A stretch of 64,000 nt of DNA from Galeopsis tetrahit (lineage: Eukaryota; Streptophyta; Magnoliopsida; Lamiales; Lamiaceae): NCBI GenBank assembly GCA_963675135.1, contig OY776130.1, positions 67,738,867-67,802,866 on the forward strand, written 5' to 3'. The notes under the pieces were generated by a model. That model saw nothing but the letters and a program-made list of their open reading frames with translations, was not told the origin of the DNA and did not search any database. This document shows positions 33,191 to 45,457 of the stretch, one piece after another; position 1 is the stretch's first letter; each line of letters begins with the position of its first letter. Both the position numbers and the translations under genes were made by a program.

Positions 33191-33923
33191 TGATGCGACC
33201 TCCTCAAATTCACAAGAGTGAATGAGAGAGAACACATTCAAAGAAGTATTTAAAGTGATGAATACATAAATGAGCTCCTTGAAAATCCTTGAATATGGTT
33301 GATAGGGATGGAAGGTGATGACGGTGGTTGGGACCTGCACGAAAACCGGGCCGGAGAGGTGTCCGGCGACGTACCTCCGACGCTCAAGTCAGTAATGCTT
33401 GATGAAGAAGATGAATGTTTTTGATATGAAAGTGAATAGTAGAAAAAATGACTTAGCCCTTGAAAAAATAAAAGGGGGTACCTTTTATACCTTGTGACTG
33501 AAGGGTAAAGAAGTAAATTCGAATCTAGGGTTTGTTATGAATGGTGCCACGTCATAGTACGATTCTGACACATAACTGATTATTCGGGTAGTGCGCACAC
33601 ATTTGTAGAGGTATTCAGAGATATTCTGACACCTCAAGATTTCCTACTCTTCTTGAAGGCCAAGATAGTTCATTTCCCTGGTCCTGAGCAAGGAAGGTCG
33701 AAGGAAGGGCTTTCCTTCATTTCTATGCTCTTCCAATCCAGCTGCTTGTTAGGGTAAAGTTCTTAGCACCAGATCAGGTCCCGAAAGGATCTGATCAAGT
33801 TACGTCTGGTTTCATGGGATCAGATCCCGACATGACCAGGTCCTAGAGGAAAATGATTAGGTTTCGCCTTGTCCTCTAGTCAGTGGCCTCTTTATCTTGG
33901 ACCTACACCATTATGCCACATCA
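33191..33923 (-). repeat. 5' LTR of element B
   Basis: 733 bp, about 99.5 percent like 19256-19988, with four differences seen by eye. Ends GCCACATCA on the plus strand. Confidence 0.92.
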
Positions 33924-33926
33924 TTT

Positions 33927-34160
33927 CAGAACAAAGAGATCTTACCCTGAGCCAAGGCCTGTTCTTGGGACCTCATTTCAGGTCCTGGTTTCAGGTCAGA
34001 TCCCAAAGATATTGCTCTCGAGGAATCATCAGATCAGATCCTTACCGGATCTCCTCATGCTCTGATACCATCAAGAATATTTTAAGGGCTTAGATTTACC
34101 GTTCATTTACGGGCTATGTCCTATAAGAGATATCTTCTCAGATCTCTTTGTGATATGGCA
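33927..34160 (-). repeat. Second copy of the outer end of C's LTR
   Basis: These 234 bp match 19019-19252 with two differences and end at the same GATATGGCA. What follows (tgattatgtc) is new sequence, so this is probably the true right border of element C, with B sitting between two copies of the segment. Confidence 0.8.
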
Positions 34161-34949
34161 TGATTATGTCATATCATATACAAAACCAATTATGAAAAAA
34201 GAATCGTATCGATTATTTCGAGTTTGTGATTTGTGAATGGTGGTAGTTGGAACCGTGAAAGTGAAACCAAACAACACGTGACCCATTTGATTCTGTGTGA
34301 ACGTGATAGATCGTGCAAGGTTTTGTCCACACGTTTTCTTTAACCAAATGTGGATATAAATCCAAATATTTTAACTGGTTAAAATTAAATTGTAAATAAT
34401 TTATTAATAGAGTATTTTTATGTTTTGAATAAAAATAATAATTTTAGATTTAATTAGATATTTATCTTGAGTCCATTTTTACGTATTATCATAAATTTTT
34501 AACCATAATCCTGATATTTGAATTTCGTCCAATTATTTTAGCTTTTCCCCGAATCTCATTATCGTTTAAAAAAAAAAGTAATGTTAACCTTTTCTAAAAT
34601 TTTATTAATAATTAAGATATTGATTTGAAGTTTTCAAAAAATGGTCCCTGATGCATCCAGCTAATGGTGGCCCATGATTCTTGATTATTAAATATTGGCC
34701 TCGCTCCCCATTTATTCTTTGCACGTTTCGTGTACTTTTTATCTTTATAAATATTTCAGATTTGCCCTTCTACATTATTAGTCCATTTCTTATATAAAGG
34801 TTTTATCCATGACCATTAAAATGTTTATATTTTGAATGTCTCCTTTTACTTTTTTTTTTTGGAAAACAAGGTGACACGTCCCAATTTATACCGTAGATAA
34901 TAATTAACATTGTCCCAAAAAGGAAAAAAAATATTTATAGATAATATTA
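34161..34949. other. AT-rich stretch, nothing recognised
   Basis: No reading frame of note, no RNA gene and no clear repeat ends. Homopolymer runs only. Confidence 0.5.
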
Positions 34950-34951
34950 CT

Positions 34952-35178
34952 CTCCCTCCGTTCGGCCTATAAGCTTCCCATTTTACCATTTTGGTCCGTT
35001 CGTCTATAAGCTTCTCATACCCTTTTTTATAAGTATTTTTTCTTACACATCACTTTATATCTTACACATCACTTTATATCTTACTTTTTCTCTCTATCTC
35101 TCTATATCTATTATTTAATCACTTTTCTTAATTTATGTGTCAAAAAGTAACGGGAAGCTTATAGGCGGACGAAGGGAG
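34952..35178. mobile_element. Stowaway-like MITE
   Basis: Left end ctccctccgttcgg and right end cggacgaagggag are inverted. Both arms continue into cctataagcttccc, about 28 bp in all. TA follows on the right, as expected for the Tc1/mariner-linked Stowaway group; the left flank has tct in place of a clean TA. Confidence 0.7.
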
Positions 35179-35341
35179 TACTATTTAATGTTGTTGAAAA
35201 AAAAAGGACATATAAAAATCAGAAGAATTATAGGCCAAGAAGGCAGATTTTTTAACGACGGAGTACAAATTGACCAGAGTACTTATACAATTAACTTGCC
35301 TTAACGTTTTGTTTCTAATTTAATTTAATGAACTTGTTAAT

Positions 35342-35645
35342 TACTAACTCTGTTTCATTATTAATGGAACATTTGTCAAAAGCATTTGTTTCATTATTAA
35401 TGCAACATTTCTTTATTAATTTGGAAAAAACAACTTTCTACACTTTTAAAAAATTTCCTCAAACATCTCTTATTTAATTACATCATTACTTTTTACCCAT
35501 TAACTAAAAAATTTCTCTTCAATAAAGTTGAATTATTCAAAATATCCCTCCTAAAAAGTCACTTTATCACCTTTAATACCAATAAATAATTTTTACATTA
35601 AACTCCATGTAAACAGTAATTGTTCCATTATGGAACGGGGGAGTA
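35342..35645. mobile_element. Second MITE-like element with TA ends
   Basis: Left tactaactctgtttcattatt and right aatggaacgggggagta form imperfect inverted ends, both continuing into attaatggaacattt-like arms. About 300 bp, no coding. Confidence 0.5.
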
Positions 35646-36380
35646 GTATTTAACAAAAAAAATTTGTAGTGTGTAGGGTATAGCCATCGTGGTTCGTGGT
35701 TCGTGGACCGCCGAGGGAAGATGGGTCGTTTACGAGCTCATGCGACAGTGTAGACGCACATGGACTAATTCCTCCTCTCTCTCTCCCTTCGCAAAGCTTC
35801 ACTGGACACACAAATTATATTCATCCACAAAGAAAGCTTTTGAACTCCACCGAAAAAGAATGAGAAAATTCATAAATGGCTCGGTATCTTTGTCTGAATC
35901 CACAAAAGGTCCTATAAGTCTAAATTTTGATCCTTTAAGTTCGATTTCAGTCCTTTGCGTCCAATTTCAGTTATTTTAATCCAATTTCAGTCCTTTTAAT
36001 TCAATTTCATTTTACCCACCGGATAGAGCGTGTGTATTTTACGTGACAATTTTTTTTAGCATTTTTAACACATCATTGGACACATAAGTTGTTTTAGATG
36101 AAAATAAGAGTGATATGTTTAATACAAAATTTTAATAAATATTTATTTATTAGGCTATCTCAAAGGACCAAAAATGAGACTATAATGGCCAAAATTGAGA
36201 CAAAGGATCAAAATTAAAACTAAAAAGACTAAAATTAATAACATAATATAAAACCATTAGTGAATTTGTCTAAAAAAGAATTGTCATCACAAATATTTAT
36301 GAACGTGTCTAGCTTGCAATCTACTGTATGGCTAAAACTGAGGTATGAAAGCAACCTCAAAAGGAAGGTCAACTAGCACT
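35646..36380. other. Non-coding stretch with a degraded inverted repeat
   Basis: At 35905-36245 the motif ggtcctataagtctaaattt and its relatives (gatcctttaag, aaaggatcaaaatt) face each other, like an old MITE. A 96-codon frame at 35689-35979 shows no protein motif. Confidence 0.4.
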
Positions 36381-36440
36381 AGGGATGACAATGATGGGTT
36401 TGGAACGAGTTAAGTTTGCCTTGTCTTAGAACTCGAGTTA

Positions 36441-36706
36441 AATTTGTGTATATTCAACTCAATTTGCTAGTATGTGTATGTACAATATATATAGGAGAGA
36501 CTTTCTTCTAGAGTCTTCCACCTAACAACTATTGGTTAGTTATAACAAGAATTAAACTACTCTTCTTGTAGTATCTTCTTAAGAGAGCATGTAGAGCATG
36601 TGAGTTCCATGTGTGTGTTACATGCAAGGGTTTGCATGTGTGTGTGTTTTATGCTACATCTAGGATCTAGGATTTGCATGTGAACCATGCACATTATACT
36701 TCAACA
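36441..36706 (-). repeat. 3' LTR of element E
   Basis: Plus strand ends CTTCAACA at 36706 and matches 41225-41488. Contains atatatatagg, a TATA-like box on the minus strand. Confidence 0.88.
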
Positions 36707-36734
36707 TGCCCCGGAAGAATGTAGACCACCCTCG

Positions 36735-38321
36735 CTAAAAAAGAGCAAACCAAACGCATAAGTGGGAGAACCGAGCAGGAGCAAGAGGTTTTGTTAGAAG
36801 ATCAGCTGATTGATCATCTGATGCTATGAACCGAATGTCTAGAAAGCCATCCTGTACCTTTTCCCTTAGAAAATGAACATCTACCTCAATGTGTTTTGTG
36901 CGAGAGTGGAATGCAGGACTAAGTGCAAGGGTTATAGCACCTTGGTTGTCACACCATAGCAAGCCAGGAGTGGAGATAGGAATATGTAGTTCTTTGCACA
37001 GGCTAGCTATCCACATTATGTCTGTAGTTGCAAAGGCTAGAGCTCTGTACTCCGCCTCAGTGCTGCTACGAGCCACCATAGACTGCTTCCTAGAGCTCCA
37101 AGAGATCAAGTTCTTGCCAAGTGTAATGCAAAAACCAGATGTACTGCGTCTATCATCAATGCATGAAGCATAATCAGCATCCACGAACCCCTGCAACCTG
37201 TAATCCAAAACTGGAAAAAAAAAGATACCATGAGTAAGAGATCCTTTAAGATATCTAAGAACTCTCTTACAGGCTTTCCAATGATTTTGTGTAGGACTTT
37301 GCAAAAACTGAGACAACTTGTTCACACTGAAAGAGATATCAAGTCTGGTTAGGGTTAGGTACTGAAGAGCTCCAACAATGCTTCTGTAAAGAGTGGGGTT
37401 CTCAAAAGGAGGGCTGTCAGAAAGTGAGAGCTTGGAGGATGGGCATATGGGAGATGGACAAGGCTTGGAGTCAGAAAGCTTTGCCTTTGAGATGATGTCA
37501 TTAGCATATTTGGATTGAGTAAGCTTGATGTGAAAGGAGGTGGAATGAGCCTCAATACCCAAGAAGTAGTTGATCTCCCCTAGATGCTTGAGGGAGAACT
37601 GAGAGTGAAGATCAGTAATGAGTGATTGCACAAGAGTTGGATCATCACCAGTGATGAGTATATCATCCACATATACAAGTAGTAGTGTAATCTTTCCATG
37701 TAGAAATCTATGGAACAAATAGTGATCAGATGAGGAGTGTGTGAAACCTTGCTGCTGTAAGAAAGCTTTGAGAGTATCATACCATGCCTTTGGGGCTTGT
37801 TTGAGGCCATATAACGCTTTGTGAAGCTTACAGACATAGTGAGGGTGCTATGAGTCAATGAAACCCTCAGGTTGAGCAATGCATACTGTTTCATGTAGCT
37901 CACCCTTGAGAAATGCATTGTTGATATCAACTTGTTGAATAGCCCAGCCTTTGGAGACAGCAAGAGTGAACACAACTCTTAGAGTGACAGGCTTGATCAT
38001 AGGGCTGAATGTACTGAAGTAGTCCACACCAGCTTGTTGTTGAAAACCTCTAGCTACCAATCGAGCTTTAAACCTCTCAACAGATCCATCTTTGTGATAT
38101 TTGACCCTGAACAACCATTTAGTAGTGATTGGATGAATATCAGAAGATGGGGGAACCAATGACCATGTGCCATTCTGAATTAAGGCATCATATTCTAACT
38201 GCATTGCTGCTTTCCATTTAGGATCTTGAATGGCATCTGTAACATTTGATGGTTCAGAAATGGGCAGTGTGGAAGTGAAAGCCTTGGGTTTGTATATCCC
38301 AGATTTGGATCTTGTTTGCAT
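36735..38321 (-). pseudogene. pol: RT and RNase H of Copia element E, one stop
   Basis: One reading frame, broken only by TAG at 37848. RT motifs before the stop are WLFRVKYHKDGSVERFKARLVA, given here in part, and QVDINNAFLKGEL; after it come HKALYGLKQAPKAWY and the catalytic LLLVYVDDILITG. RNase H follows, with DADYASC, STEAEYRAL and WCDNQGA holding the acidic residues, and ends near LLTKPL. The product would copy the element RNA into DNA in cytoplasmic particles. The frame joins the integrase region upstream only through a frameshift. Confidence 0.92.
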
Positions 38322-40247
38322 ATGGTGAGAAGGAGCAGAAATAGCTGGAGTGGTGGGAGGGAGAGGAGTAGAGGGGGGAGCATATATCTGGAAGAGCTGG
38401 AAGAGGAACTGGAATGATTGTGAATAGATGAGAGACTGTTATGGCTTTGTGATTGTGATGATGAATGAGTGATGTTAGGAGAGCTGGATATGGAGGGTGT
38501 AAGATTGTGAGAAGAAGAGCTTTGTAGAGATGTATGGGGAGAAGATGGAGCAGAATCTGAGGGAAGAGTATGAGATAGATTAGTAGGAATTTGAGCTGCA
38601 AAAAATGCAGGAGAGGTGTGCTGTGGGTGGGAGTTAGGAGGAGATGAGAAGCAAGGGAATTCTTCCTCATTGAACTGAACAGATACTGAAATGAATATTT
38701 TGCCAGATTCATGTAAGCACGTGTAGCCCTTGTGAGAAGGACTATACCCCCAAAAAGATACACTTTGAGCTCCTGATTTGAAGTTTTGATGAATTGTAGG
38801 GTCTAGGAAATGGAAAGCAAGCACAGCCAAACACCCTTAGTGAATGATAATCAGGTGCTCTACCATGTAGTAGTGTGAAAGGGGCCTTGTTCTGAATAAC
38901 TGGAGAAGGGAGCATGTTAATGACATGAGCTGCAGTGGAGAAAACATGCCACCAAAAGGCCATGGAAAGTTTGGAACCAGCAAGCATTGCTAAACCAAGC
39001 CCAGTTATATGCTGATGCTTTCTTTCAATCAGTCCATTCTGAGGATGTGTGTAAGCACAAGATAAACGCACTTGAATACCCATAGGTTTAACCACCCTAG
39101 CTATAGGTAAAAACTCAGTGCCCATGTCATGTTGAATGGCTTTGATTAACACCCCAAATGATCTTTCCACTGTTTTCATGAACTGTGTGAATATATGAAC
39201 TACCTTAGATTTTGCCACAAGTGGAAACACCCAAACAAATCTTGTGTAATCATCAACCAAAGACAAATAATATCTATAACCTTCACCAGATATGCAAGAA
39301 GCAGGCCCCCAAACATCCATGTGAATCAATTCAAAAGCATGAGAAGTATGATGTTGCACAAAAGGAAAGTGTTTCATATGTAACTTGGCAAGTTTACACT
39401 CATCACAGAAACCAACACATGACTCATTACAAGTAATATTCAAGCTTCTCAAAACAGTGGAGAGAGCTGAATTACCAGGATGGCCCAATCTACAGTGCCA
39501 TAATCTCCATATGGACTTATTCTGACTAACACCATTATCAGTACTAGACTTATTGACAGCAGCAGAAACATTACTAAACTTATTGACAGCAGCAACATAG
39601 AAACTATCTTTATTCCAGTGTGAGCTTGAACTTGACTGAGGTTTCAAGCACCCAAAGTCCAGTGTGTATAGGCCATCTTTAAGCACCCCTCTCAAGAGAA
39701 TCTTGTTGGACTTGAGATCCTTTACAAGGCAACAATCAGCATAAAATACAATAATAGCATCATTTTCCTTAAGAAAATGTGAGATGCTCATGAGATTTCT
39801 AGTAATTGCAGGCACATGTAAGACATTGTTCATAAGCAAGGATGATGCACCACTTACAGGTATAGTAATAGATCCAGTATGCTCAATAGGAGTATAAGCA
39901 CCATTACCAACAACAAAAGCATGCATACCTTGATAAGGAGAGTTGGTCTGCACATTAGCTAGTTGAGATGTCACATGGTGAGTTGCACCACTATCAACAC
40001 ACCAGGTGGAGTTCTGAGGCTGATAAGTAGAAGAAGAAGCACCAAGATCCATGTGATTGGTGAGAGCAAGAGGTGAAGGAGTAGCAGGTTGGTATGGAGA
40101 GGCAGGTTGATAGGAAGGATGGTATGGATAGGGACCTGTGTGAGTGAGATGAGCTTGAAGGGGAGGAGATGGTCGATTGTTGGAGAATTGAGATCTAGGC
40201 TGGGAGTTTTCAAGACCAGTGAATGATTGATCAAATCGTTGTAGCAT
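38322..40247 (-). pseudogene. pol: Protease and integrase of Copia element E, frameshifted
   Basis: The 501-codon frame at 38742-40247 has the protease motif CVDSGATHH near its start. The integrase zinc motif (LGHPG, then FCDECKLAK) follows, and then the D-D-E core (HMDVWGPA, QHDMGTEF, NGLIERKHQH). In the second motif Met replaces the usual Asn after Asp. The frame ends at 38742 because of one extra G in a G5 run. It continues one frame over as GYSPSHKGYTCLHESGK to about 38400 and enters a serine-rich linker. It later returns to the RT frame at 38321. Confidence 0.88.
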
Positions 40248-40996
40248 TTAGCAGCTACATGACATACAACTCTAGGTTTAGGAAACACCTTGCCTTTGTT
40301 TGTATTTTTAGCATTGGCACCATGATCTCTAGAAACAAGATGAGCAGATGGTGTGGAGATGTTACCTCCATCAATCTGAATTGAGTGTGAGCTGTGAGAC
40401 AGTAACCTTACTTCATAAGCTTGCAAGATAGATTGCACCTCTGGCAAGGAATGTATAATGCCTCTAGTTGTGAGATTGACCACCACAGCATCGAAATCAG
40501 CACCCAAACCACTAAGGATATACAATACAAGTTCAGGATCTGGAATCATTTGCCCAGTATGATGTAAACTGTCTGCAATAGATCTCATCTTCAAAATGTA
40601 TACATCTATACTTAGGTCTCCTTTCTTCAGAGTTTGCAGTTGAATCCTAAGTATCATTGCTTTCGCACCAGATTGCGATTGAAATAAAGATTCAAAAACC
40701 ATCCAAAGTTGAAACGAGTGCTCACAACAGCTTACATGACCGAGCATTGTATCAGACACCGAGCTCAACAGCCAGCTCAGAAGGAACTGATCTTTCCTCT
40801 ACCAGGAGATGGATTCAGAGGTCGATTCATTTGGAGAAGCAGGTAATGTCGTGCAAAGAAGGACATCTTCAAAGCAGTGAGCACGAACAGAAGCTAACAC
40901 CTGATTCCTCCAGAAAGGATAATTGTCATTGTCCAATCGAATGGATAAAGTGATGAAACGAGGAAGAGTGGGAGTTGAATTTTATTGATTGTTCAT
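40248..40996 (-). pseudogene. gag: Gag of Copia element E, damaged
   Basis: Likely start ATG at 40996. TAA is the fifth codon, and a TAG interrupts the conserved stretch just before RKDQFLLSWLLSS. The gag core (DQFLLSWLLSSVS, FESLFQSQS, LQTLKKG) is clear. The zinc knuckle is reduced to VVCHVAAKCY: the first half of CX2CX4HX4C is missing. A one-base loss near 40240 then shifts the frame into the protease region. Confidence 0.85.
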
Positions 40997-41206
40997 GATA
41001 ATTGGATTAGATAGATCAGAGGATAGCGGAAGAGAAGGATCGAATCTGAGAATTAGAGTTGAACGAAGAAAATGGCAGTTATGCGATGAACAAAACAGTT
41101 ATAGGTATGAAGATATGAAGAACACGAAGAAGATGTGAAGTAGAGGACGAAGAAGTTGTGATGAAGAGTAGTATTTTCAAAATCGAAAACAAAATCATGA
41201 AGTAGG

Positions 41207-41219
41207 CCTCATGATACCA
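41207..41219 (-). other. Primer-binding site of E, Met-tRNA type
   Basis: Minus strand tggtatcatgagg directly follows the 5' LTR, a common Copia primer site. Confidence 0.8.
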
Positions 41220-41488
41220 TGTTAAATTTGTGTATATTCAACTCAATTTGCTAGTATGTGTGTACAATATATATAGGAGAGACTCTCTTCTAGAGTCTTC
41301 CACCTAACAACTATTGGTTAGTTATAACAAGAATTAAACTACTCTTCTTGTAGTATCTTCTTAAGAGAGCATGTAGAGCATGTGAGTTCCATGTGTGTGT
41401 GTTACATGCAAGGGTTTGCATGTGTGTGTTTTATGCTACATCTAGGATCTAGGATTTGCATGTGAACCATGCACATTATACTTCAACA
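41220..41488 (-). repeat. 5' LTR of element E
   Basis: Plus strand TGTTAAATTTG to CTTCAACA, 269 bp, next to the primer site. Confidence 0.9.
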
Positions 41489-41912
41489 AGTTAAGTTTGC
41501 CTTGTCTCAGAACTCGCCCTGCCTTGCATATTTTTTTAGGTATTTTTAAATTAATTTAAATGTATATAATATTTTTATTTTAATATTATATAACTTAAAT
41601 TAAATATATGATTGTTTAAAATAGCATTTCATATTCATTTTATATTAAAAATATTACATAAATTTTATTTTTTTACAAATATATATATATATATACACAT
41701 ACTAATATGCATATAATTTATATATATATATAGAAACATATATATTAAAGTACTATATTTATATATAAGATGAGGTCTTGGTACGGGTTAGCAGAACGAA
41801 TTTGACAAAAATTATGACTATGTCCCATATTCGTTTAATCGTGTTCATAACCAATGCATACAAAATGAGTTTAATGCGGGTTTGAATTTAAACTTGTCTC
41901 ATTGTCATCCCT

Positions 41913-43464
41913 AACGAATGGAGAAAATGAAAGACATGGGCTTTATGGATCTTCTTTTGGGTAATTATTTTTATAGGCCGGTCAAATGGTTGAAGGTAAG
42001 AAATTAATCATGAAATAAGTGTGGGAGGAGCAATTCCAATCCCTCGTGAATATAAGAATTGATTTTAAAAAGTAGGGATGAAAGTGAACTCATATTTTTT
42101 TTATTTTTTTTGGGATTAAAAGTGTTTTTTCCTTAATATAAGAGTAAGACTTGTATACATAATTTATTTATAATTTTTTGAGTAGGATCAATAAAGTTTA
42201 CGAATTTAAAATCTGTGTATAAATTAGGTTCGCACAATTTATTTATTTTGTGCAGAATACTTATACTTTTAAATCTCCAAACTTGAAATTAGTACCATTA
42301 TATTGTATTTAACCATCAATCATTAGTTTATGAGATCAAAGCACGTAGAATGCGATATCATTATATATAAAAAAAAAAAAAAAAAACCAAGAAATACGTT
42401 ATCTTTAGTATTAGTATTATCATAATACAGTATCTTTTAAAAAGTCCAAAGTATGCGATTAGTTAAGGGTGAGGGCATTGCTGCATTAATTATCAAATCC
42501 ATAAATAAATACTATAAATAGAGTACTTAATTAGTTAAAAAGTCAATGAAACTAAAATAAACAAGAATAGAAGCCCCTAGATTCATGGCATTTGATTAAT
42601 TTTCCCAATACACATGCCACAGCCCACGATGATGCCTTGAGAGTTGCAAAGTGATGGTAGTGCACATATAATGATTCAAGTATAAATTTATTGACTTAGC
42701 ATTATTAATTTTAAATTTAGTTTAAAATTATTTAATCCATTTATTATATTCCATTTGGTTTTAGCGAGTCTAGCATAAGTAAAATAAATTATGTCCTTTT
42801 TCTCTTTCTAATTTAAAGATAATGCAATAATTTAATCCTCTCATTTGACAAATGTATGCCATTTTACATTGATGCACGTCACATTAACAAAAAAAAAAGA
42901 CTTTTTACTAAAGATTTAATTAATTGTTTTGTAATTTGAGAATATAAATAATTAATTAATATTAAAAAATTGCAAATTAATATTTAATTAAATTAAATGA
43001 GGAAGATTAACAAAGAAAATAACGTTACATTCGTTAAATGGCGATGATTCATGCCCCCAAGTCCCAACCCAAACAATTGAACGTGTCATTTAATATTAAA
43101 ATGTGATATCATGGGAAACATACTATAATTATTTATTATTATTGGACTTTTACTTATTGAGACATGATCACGGGAAAATAATACTCCGTATTATTCATTT
43201 ATCAATATCACATATATATATATATATATATATATTTAATCTATACGTGATCACTAGTCAGTATATTTGACAACTGGATTATTCCTGAATGTTGATGTGT
43301 TTCTGTCCTGGTACACCCGCTGCCAAATATTGGATCTATATAGCTTCTACTTAATTAATTTAATATTTTATTTTGCATTTTATTATTTTTTATACGCTAT
43401 CAATTACCCACTCTATCCCCCAAAAATTTGTGGGAAATTTTAGGCGCATAATTTTAATAAAAGG
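41913..43464. other. AT-rich intergenic stretch
   Basis: No gene seen. Holds a poly-A run at about 42368-42385 and an (AT)n microsatellite at 43211-43234. Confidence 0.6.
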
Positions 43465-43664
43465 TATAATTACTATTATACTATATGCACACCCTTACTC
43501 TGAACGAACCCCACTTTCTGAAGAAGTGATCGAAAAAAATTCCCAACCACCATCACTAATTCCGACCACTGTCGTCACTACCACTTCCGACATCCAACAT
43601 CATCCAAACCAAAAAAAAAAAAAAATTCAGAAACTCAGAATTTTTTTTTTAATTTTCGACACAC

Positions 43665-43893
43665 CAGGGTCGACCATATACACTCTTGTCGACAAATGGT
43701 TATCGACGAGAGTGTATATGGTAAACCCTAGTATACCGAAAAAATGTAATTTTTTTTTAAAATCAATCATTTGTGGTCGACCATATACATACACTCTTGT
43801 CAACAAATTTGTGGTCGACCATAAACATAATACACTCTCAATTGTTGTCGGGGAGAGTGTATATGGTCGACCACAAATGATTGAAAATAAAAA
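43665..43893. repeat. Cluster of inverted repeats around gtcgaccatatacactct
   Basis: gtcgaccatatacactctt (about 43671) is followed after a short loop by gagagtgtatatggt (about 43707), giving a stem of about 20 bp. Between 43765 and 43893, tttgtggtcgaccatatac and gtatatggtcgaccacaaa form further nested stems. Function unknown. Confidence 0.75.
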
Positions 43894-43984
43894 AAATATA
43901 GAAAAAATGCAGGGGAGAAGGGAAAAAAATGAAGAACAAAAAGTAAAAAAACCCTAAATCTAAAATTCAAACCTGGGTAGGACG

Positions 43985-44920
43985 GCGAGTGGGTGGGGGG
44001 AGAAAAAAAGAAAAGAAAGGGAGAAAGAGATGGGAGGGAAGACAGAAGGGAGAGCAAGGGGACGACGACCGTGGGTGGAGGCGGCGGCCAGTGTCTTTGA
44101 TCGGGGTGGGGCGGCGAGTGGGTGGTGGGGGAGATGGCCAAGAACACAGAAAGAAAAAAATGGAGAAAGAGAGGGAGGAAAGAGAGAAGGGAGAGGGAGG
44201 GGGCGTCAGCCATCATCTTGGATCGGGGTGGGCCGGGCGGCGAGTGAGTCAGTGAGTGGGTAGGGGTGACGGCCAAGAACGTAGAAAAGAAAAAGAATAA
44301 AAAAAGGGAGAAAAAGATCGAGGGAGGGATGAGAGAAGGGAGGGGGTGAGGGAGGGGGCGGCGGCCGCGTGAATCGGGGTGGGGCGACGACAGATGGAAA
44401 GAAAATACGGTGTGGGGAAGGGGAAGGAGAAAAGGAGGAGGAAGGGGATAAATTAGAGTTTTGGGATGGAGTTTGTTTAGCAAATAATTTTTTGAAACAA
44501 AAAGGGTATATAGGATAATTCGAGGGGGTGGGCGATGGCGAAGAACATAGAAAGAAAAAAAATAAAAAAAATGGAGAAAGAGAGGGAGGAAAGAGAGAAG
44601 GGAGAGGGAGGGGGCGTCATCCATCATCTTGGATCGGGGTGGGGCGGCGAGTGAGTGGGTAGGAGTGACGGCCAAGAATGTAGAAAAGAAAAAGAATAAA
44701 AAAGGGAGAAAAAGAGGGACGGATGAGAGAAGGGAGCTAAAGGGTGAGGGAGGGGGCGGCGGCCGCGTGAATCGGGGTGGGGCGACGAGTGGGTGGGTGG
44801 TGTGGGGAAGGGGAAGGAGAAAAGAAGGAGGGGATAAATTAGAGTTTTGGGATGGAGTGTGTTTAGTAACTAATTTTTTAAAATAAAAAGGGTATTTAGG
44901 ATAATTCGAGGGAGGTGCAT
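43985..44920. repeat. Purine-rich block with a roughly 400-bp tandem duplication
   Basis: 44131-44530 and 44534-44918 share long stretches, for example gagagggaggaaagagagaa, gcggcggccgcgtgaatcgg and the end ggataattcgaggg. A weaker third relative lies at 43985-44115. The plus strand is strongly G and A rich. Long frames on the minus strand (43800-44999) come from this bias. Confidence 0.8.
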
Positions 44921-45457
44921 CTATCCTGACAAATTTTTGAGGTACATCAATCGAGGGTGTGTTCTCAACGTAAATGGAGGTGTAAATAGTCAGTCCCATT
45001 AATATTTAATAATATAAGGTTGCCACTTTCTTCAACTGCATTATCCCAGAAATACACAGTCCATAATTTTTAGGGCGCGGCTAAAGGCACCCGAGGATAC
45101 TATGAGTACACCCACGCGATGAGGACACCCACAAAATGGATGAGGACACCCATGTGGAAAACTCTAAAATACCATCCTCCTTCTTCTTCATAACCCTAAT
45201 TTTTCTCATTTTGGTACACCCACCAAATTTATTTCCTCTCTCCCTCTCTCTCTTCCTCCCACCGCCTCCAACCTTCCTCCCACTCTCAGGTGGCCGCAGC
45301 CGTGGCCCACCTCCTCACCCCTCCGTTGGAAGAGAAGACCAAGCGACGCGGCCGCCCCTCCTCCAAGCGACGTCGCGCCCCCTCCCCTTCCTCCTTCAAA
45401 CGCCGCCGCCGCTGGAGGTGTGTGCAACCCATCTCCTCCTCCCTCGTCCCCTCCTCC

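Larger units (their letters stand above)
19256..33923 (-). mobile_element. Element B: younger Tat/Ogre-type retrotransposon hosting element D
   Basis: Two 733-bp LTRs differ at about four positions. Between them on the minus strand are the primer site, a nearly intact gag-pol, tandem repeats and the facing antisense gene, then the polypurine tract. Total 14.7 kb, of which 3.8 kb is element D inserted in the antisense gene. The five bases on each side do not match (catgg at 19251, tttca at 33924). Instead, 234-bp copies of the end of C's LTR flank both sides, so this is not a simple single insertion. Confidence 0.9.
36441..41488 (-). mobile_element. Element E: Copia retrotransposon
   Basis: Short LTRs (about 265 bp) flank gag, protease, integrase, RT and RNase H in Copia order on the minus strand. 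Target duplication agtta lies at 36436-36440 and 41489-41493. The LTRs differ by one substitution and three repeat-length changes. The 3' LTR seems to have lost its last five bases (TGTTA), perhaps by slippage between two tta. The coding region carries several stops and frameshifts. Short LTRs and RT style suggest the Ale lineage, with modest confidence. Confidence 0.92.
36381..41912. mobile_element. Small inverted-repeat element split by Copia element E
   Basis: The 14-bp ends agggatgacaatga (36381) and tcattgtcatccct (ending 41912) are inverted. Without element E it would be about 480 bp, AT-rich and non-coding. A 28-bp unit starting agttaagtttgcc occurs on both sides of E. Target duplication unclear; possibly hAT-like, but unclassified. 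Confidence 0.5.

Noticed and set aside
43800..44999. 399-codon open frame on the minus strand
   Set aside because: It is leucine, proline, serine and phenylalanine low-complexity sequence from the pyrimidine-rich strand, repeats with the 400-bp duplication, and has no domain or plausible start context.
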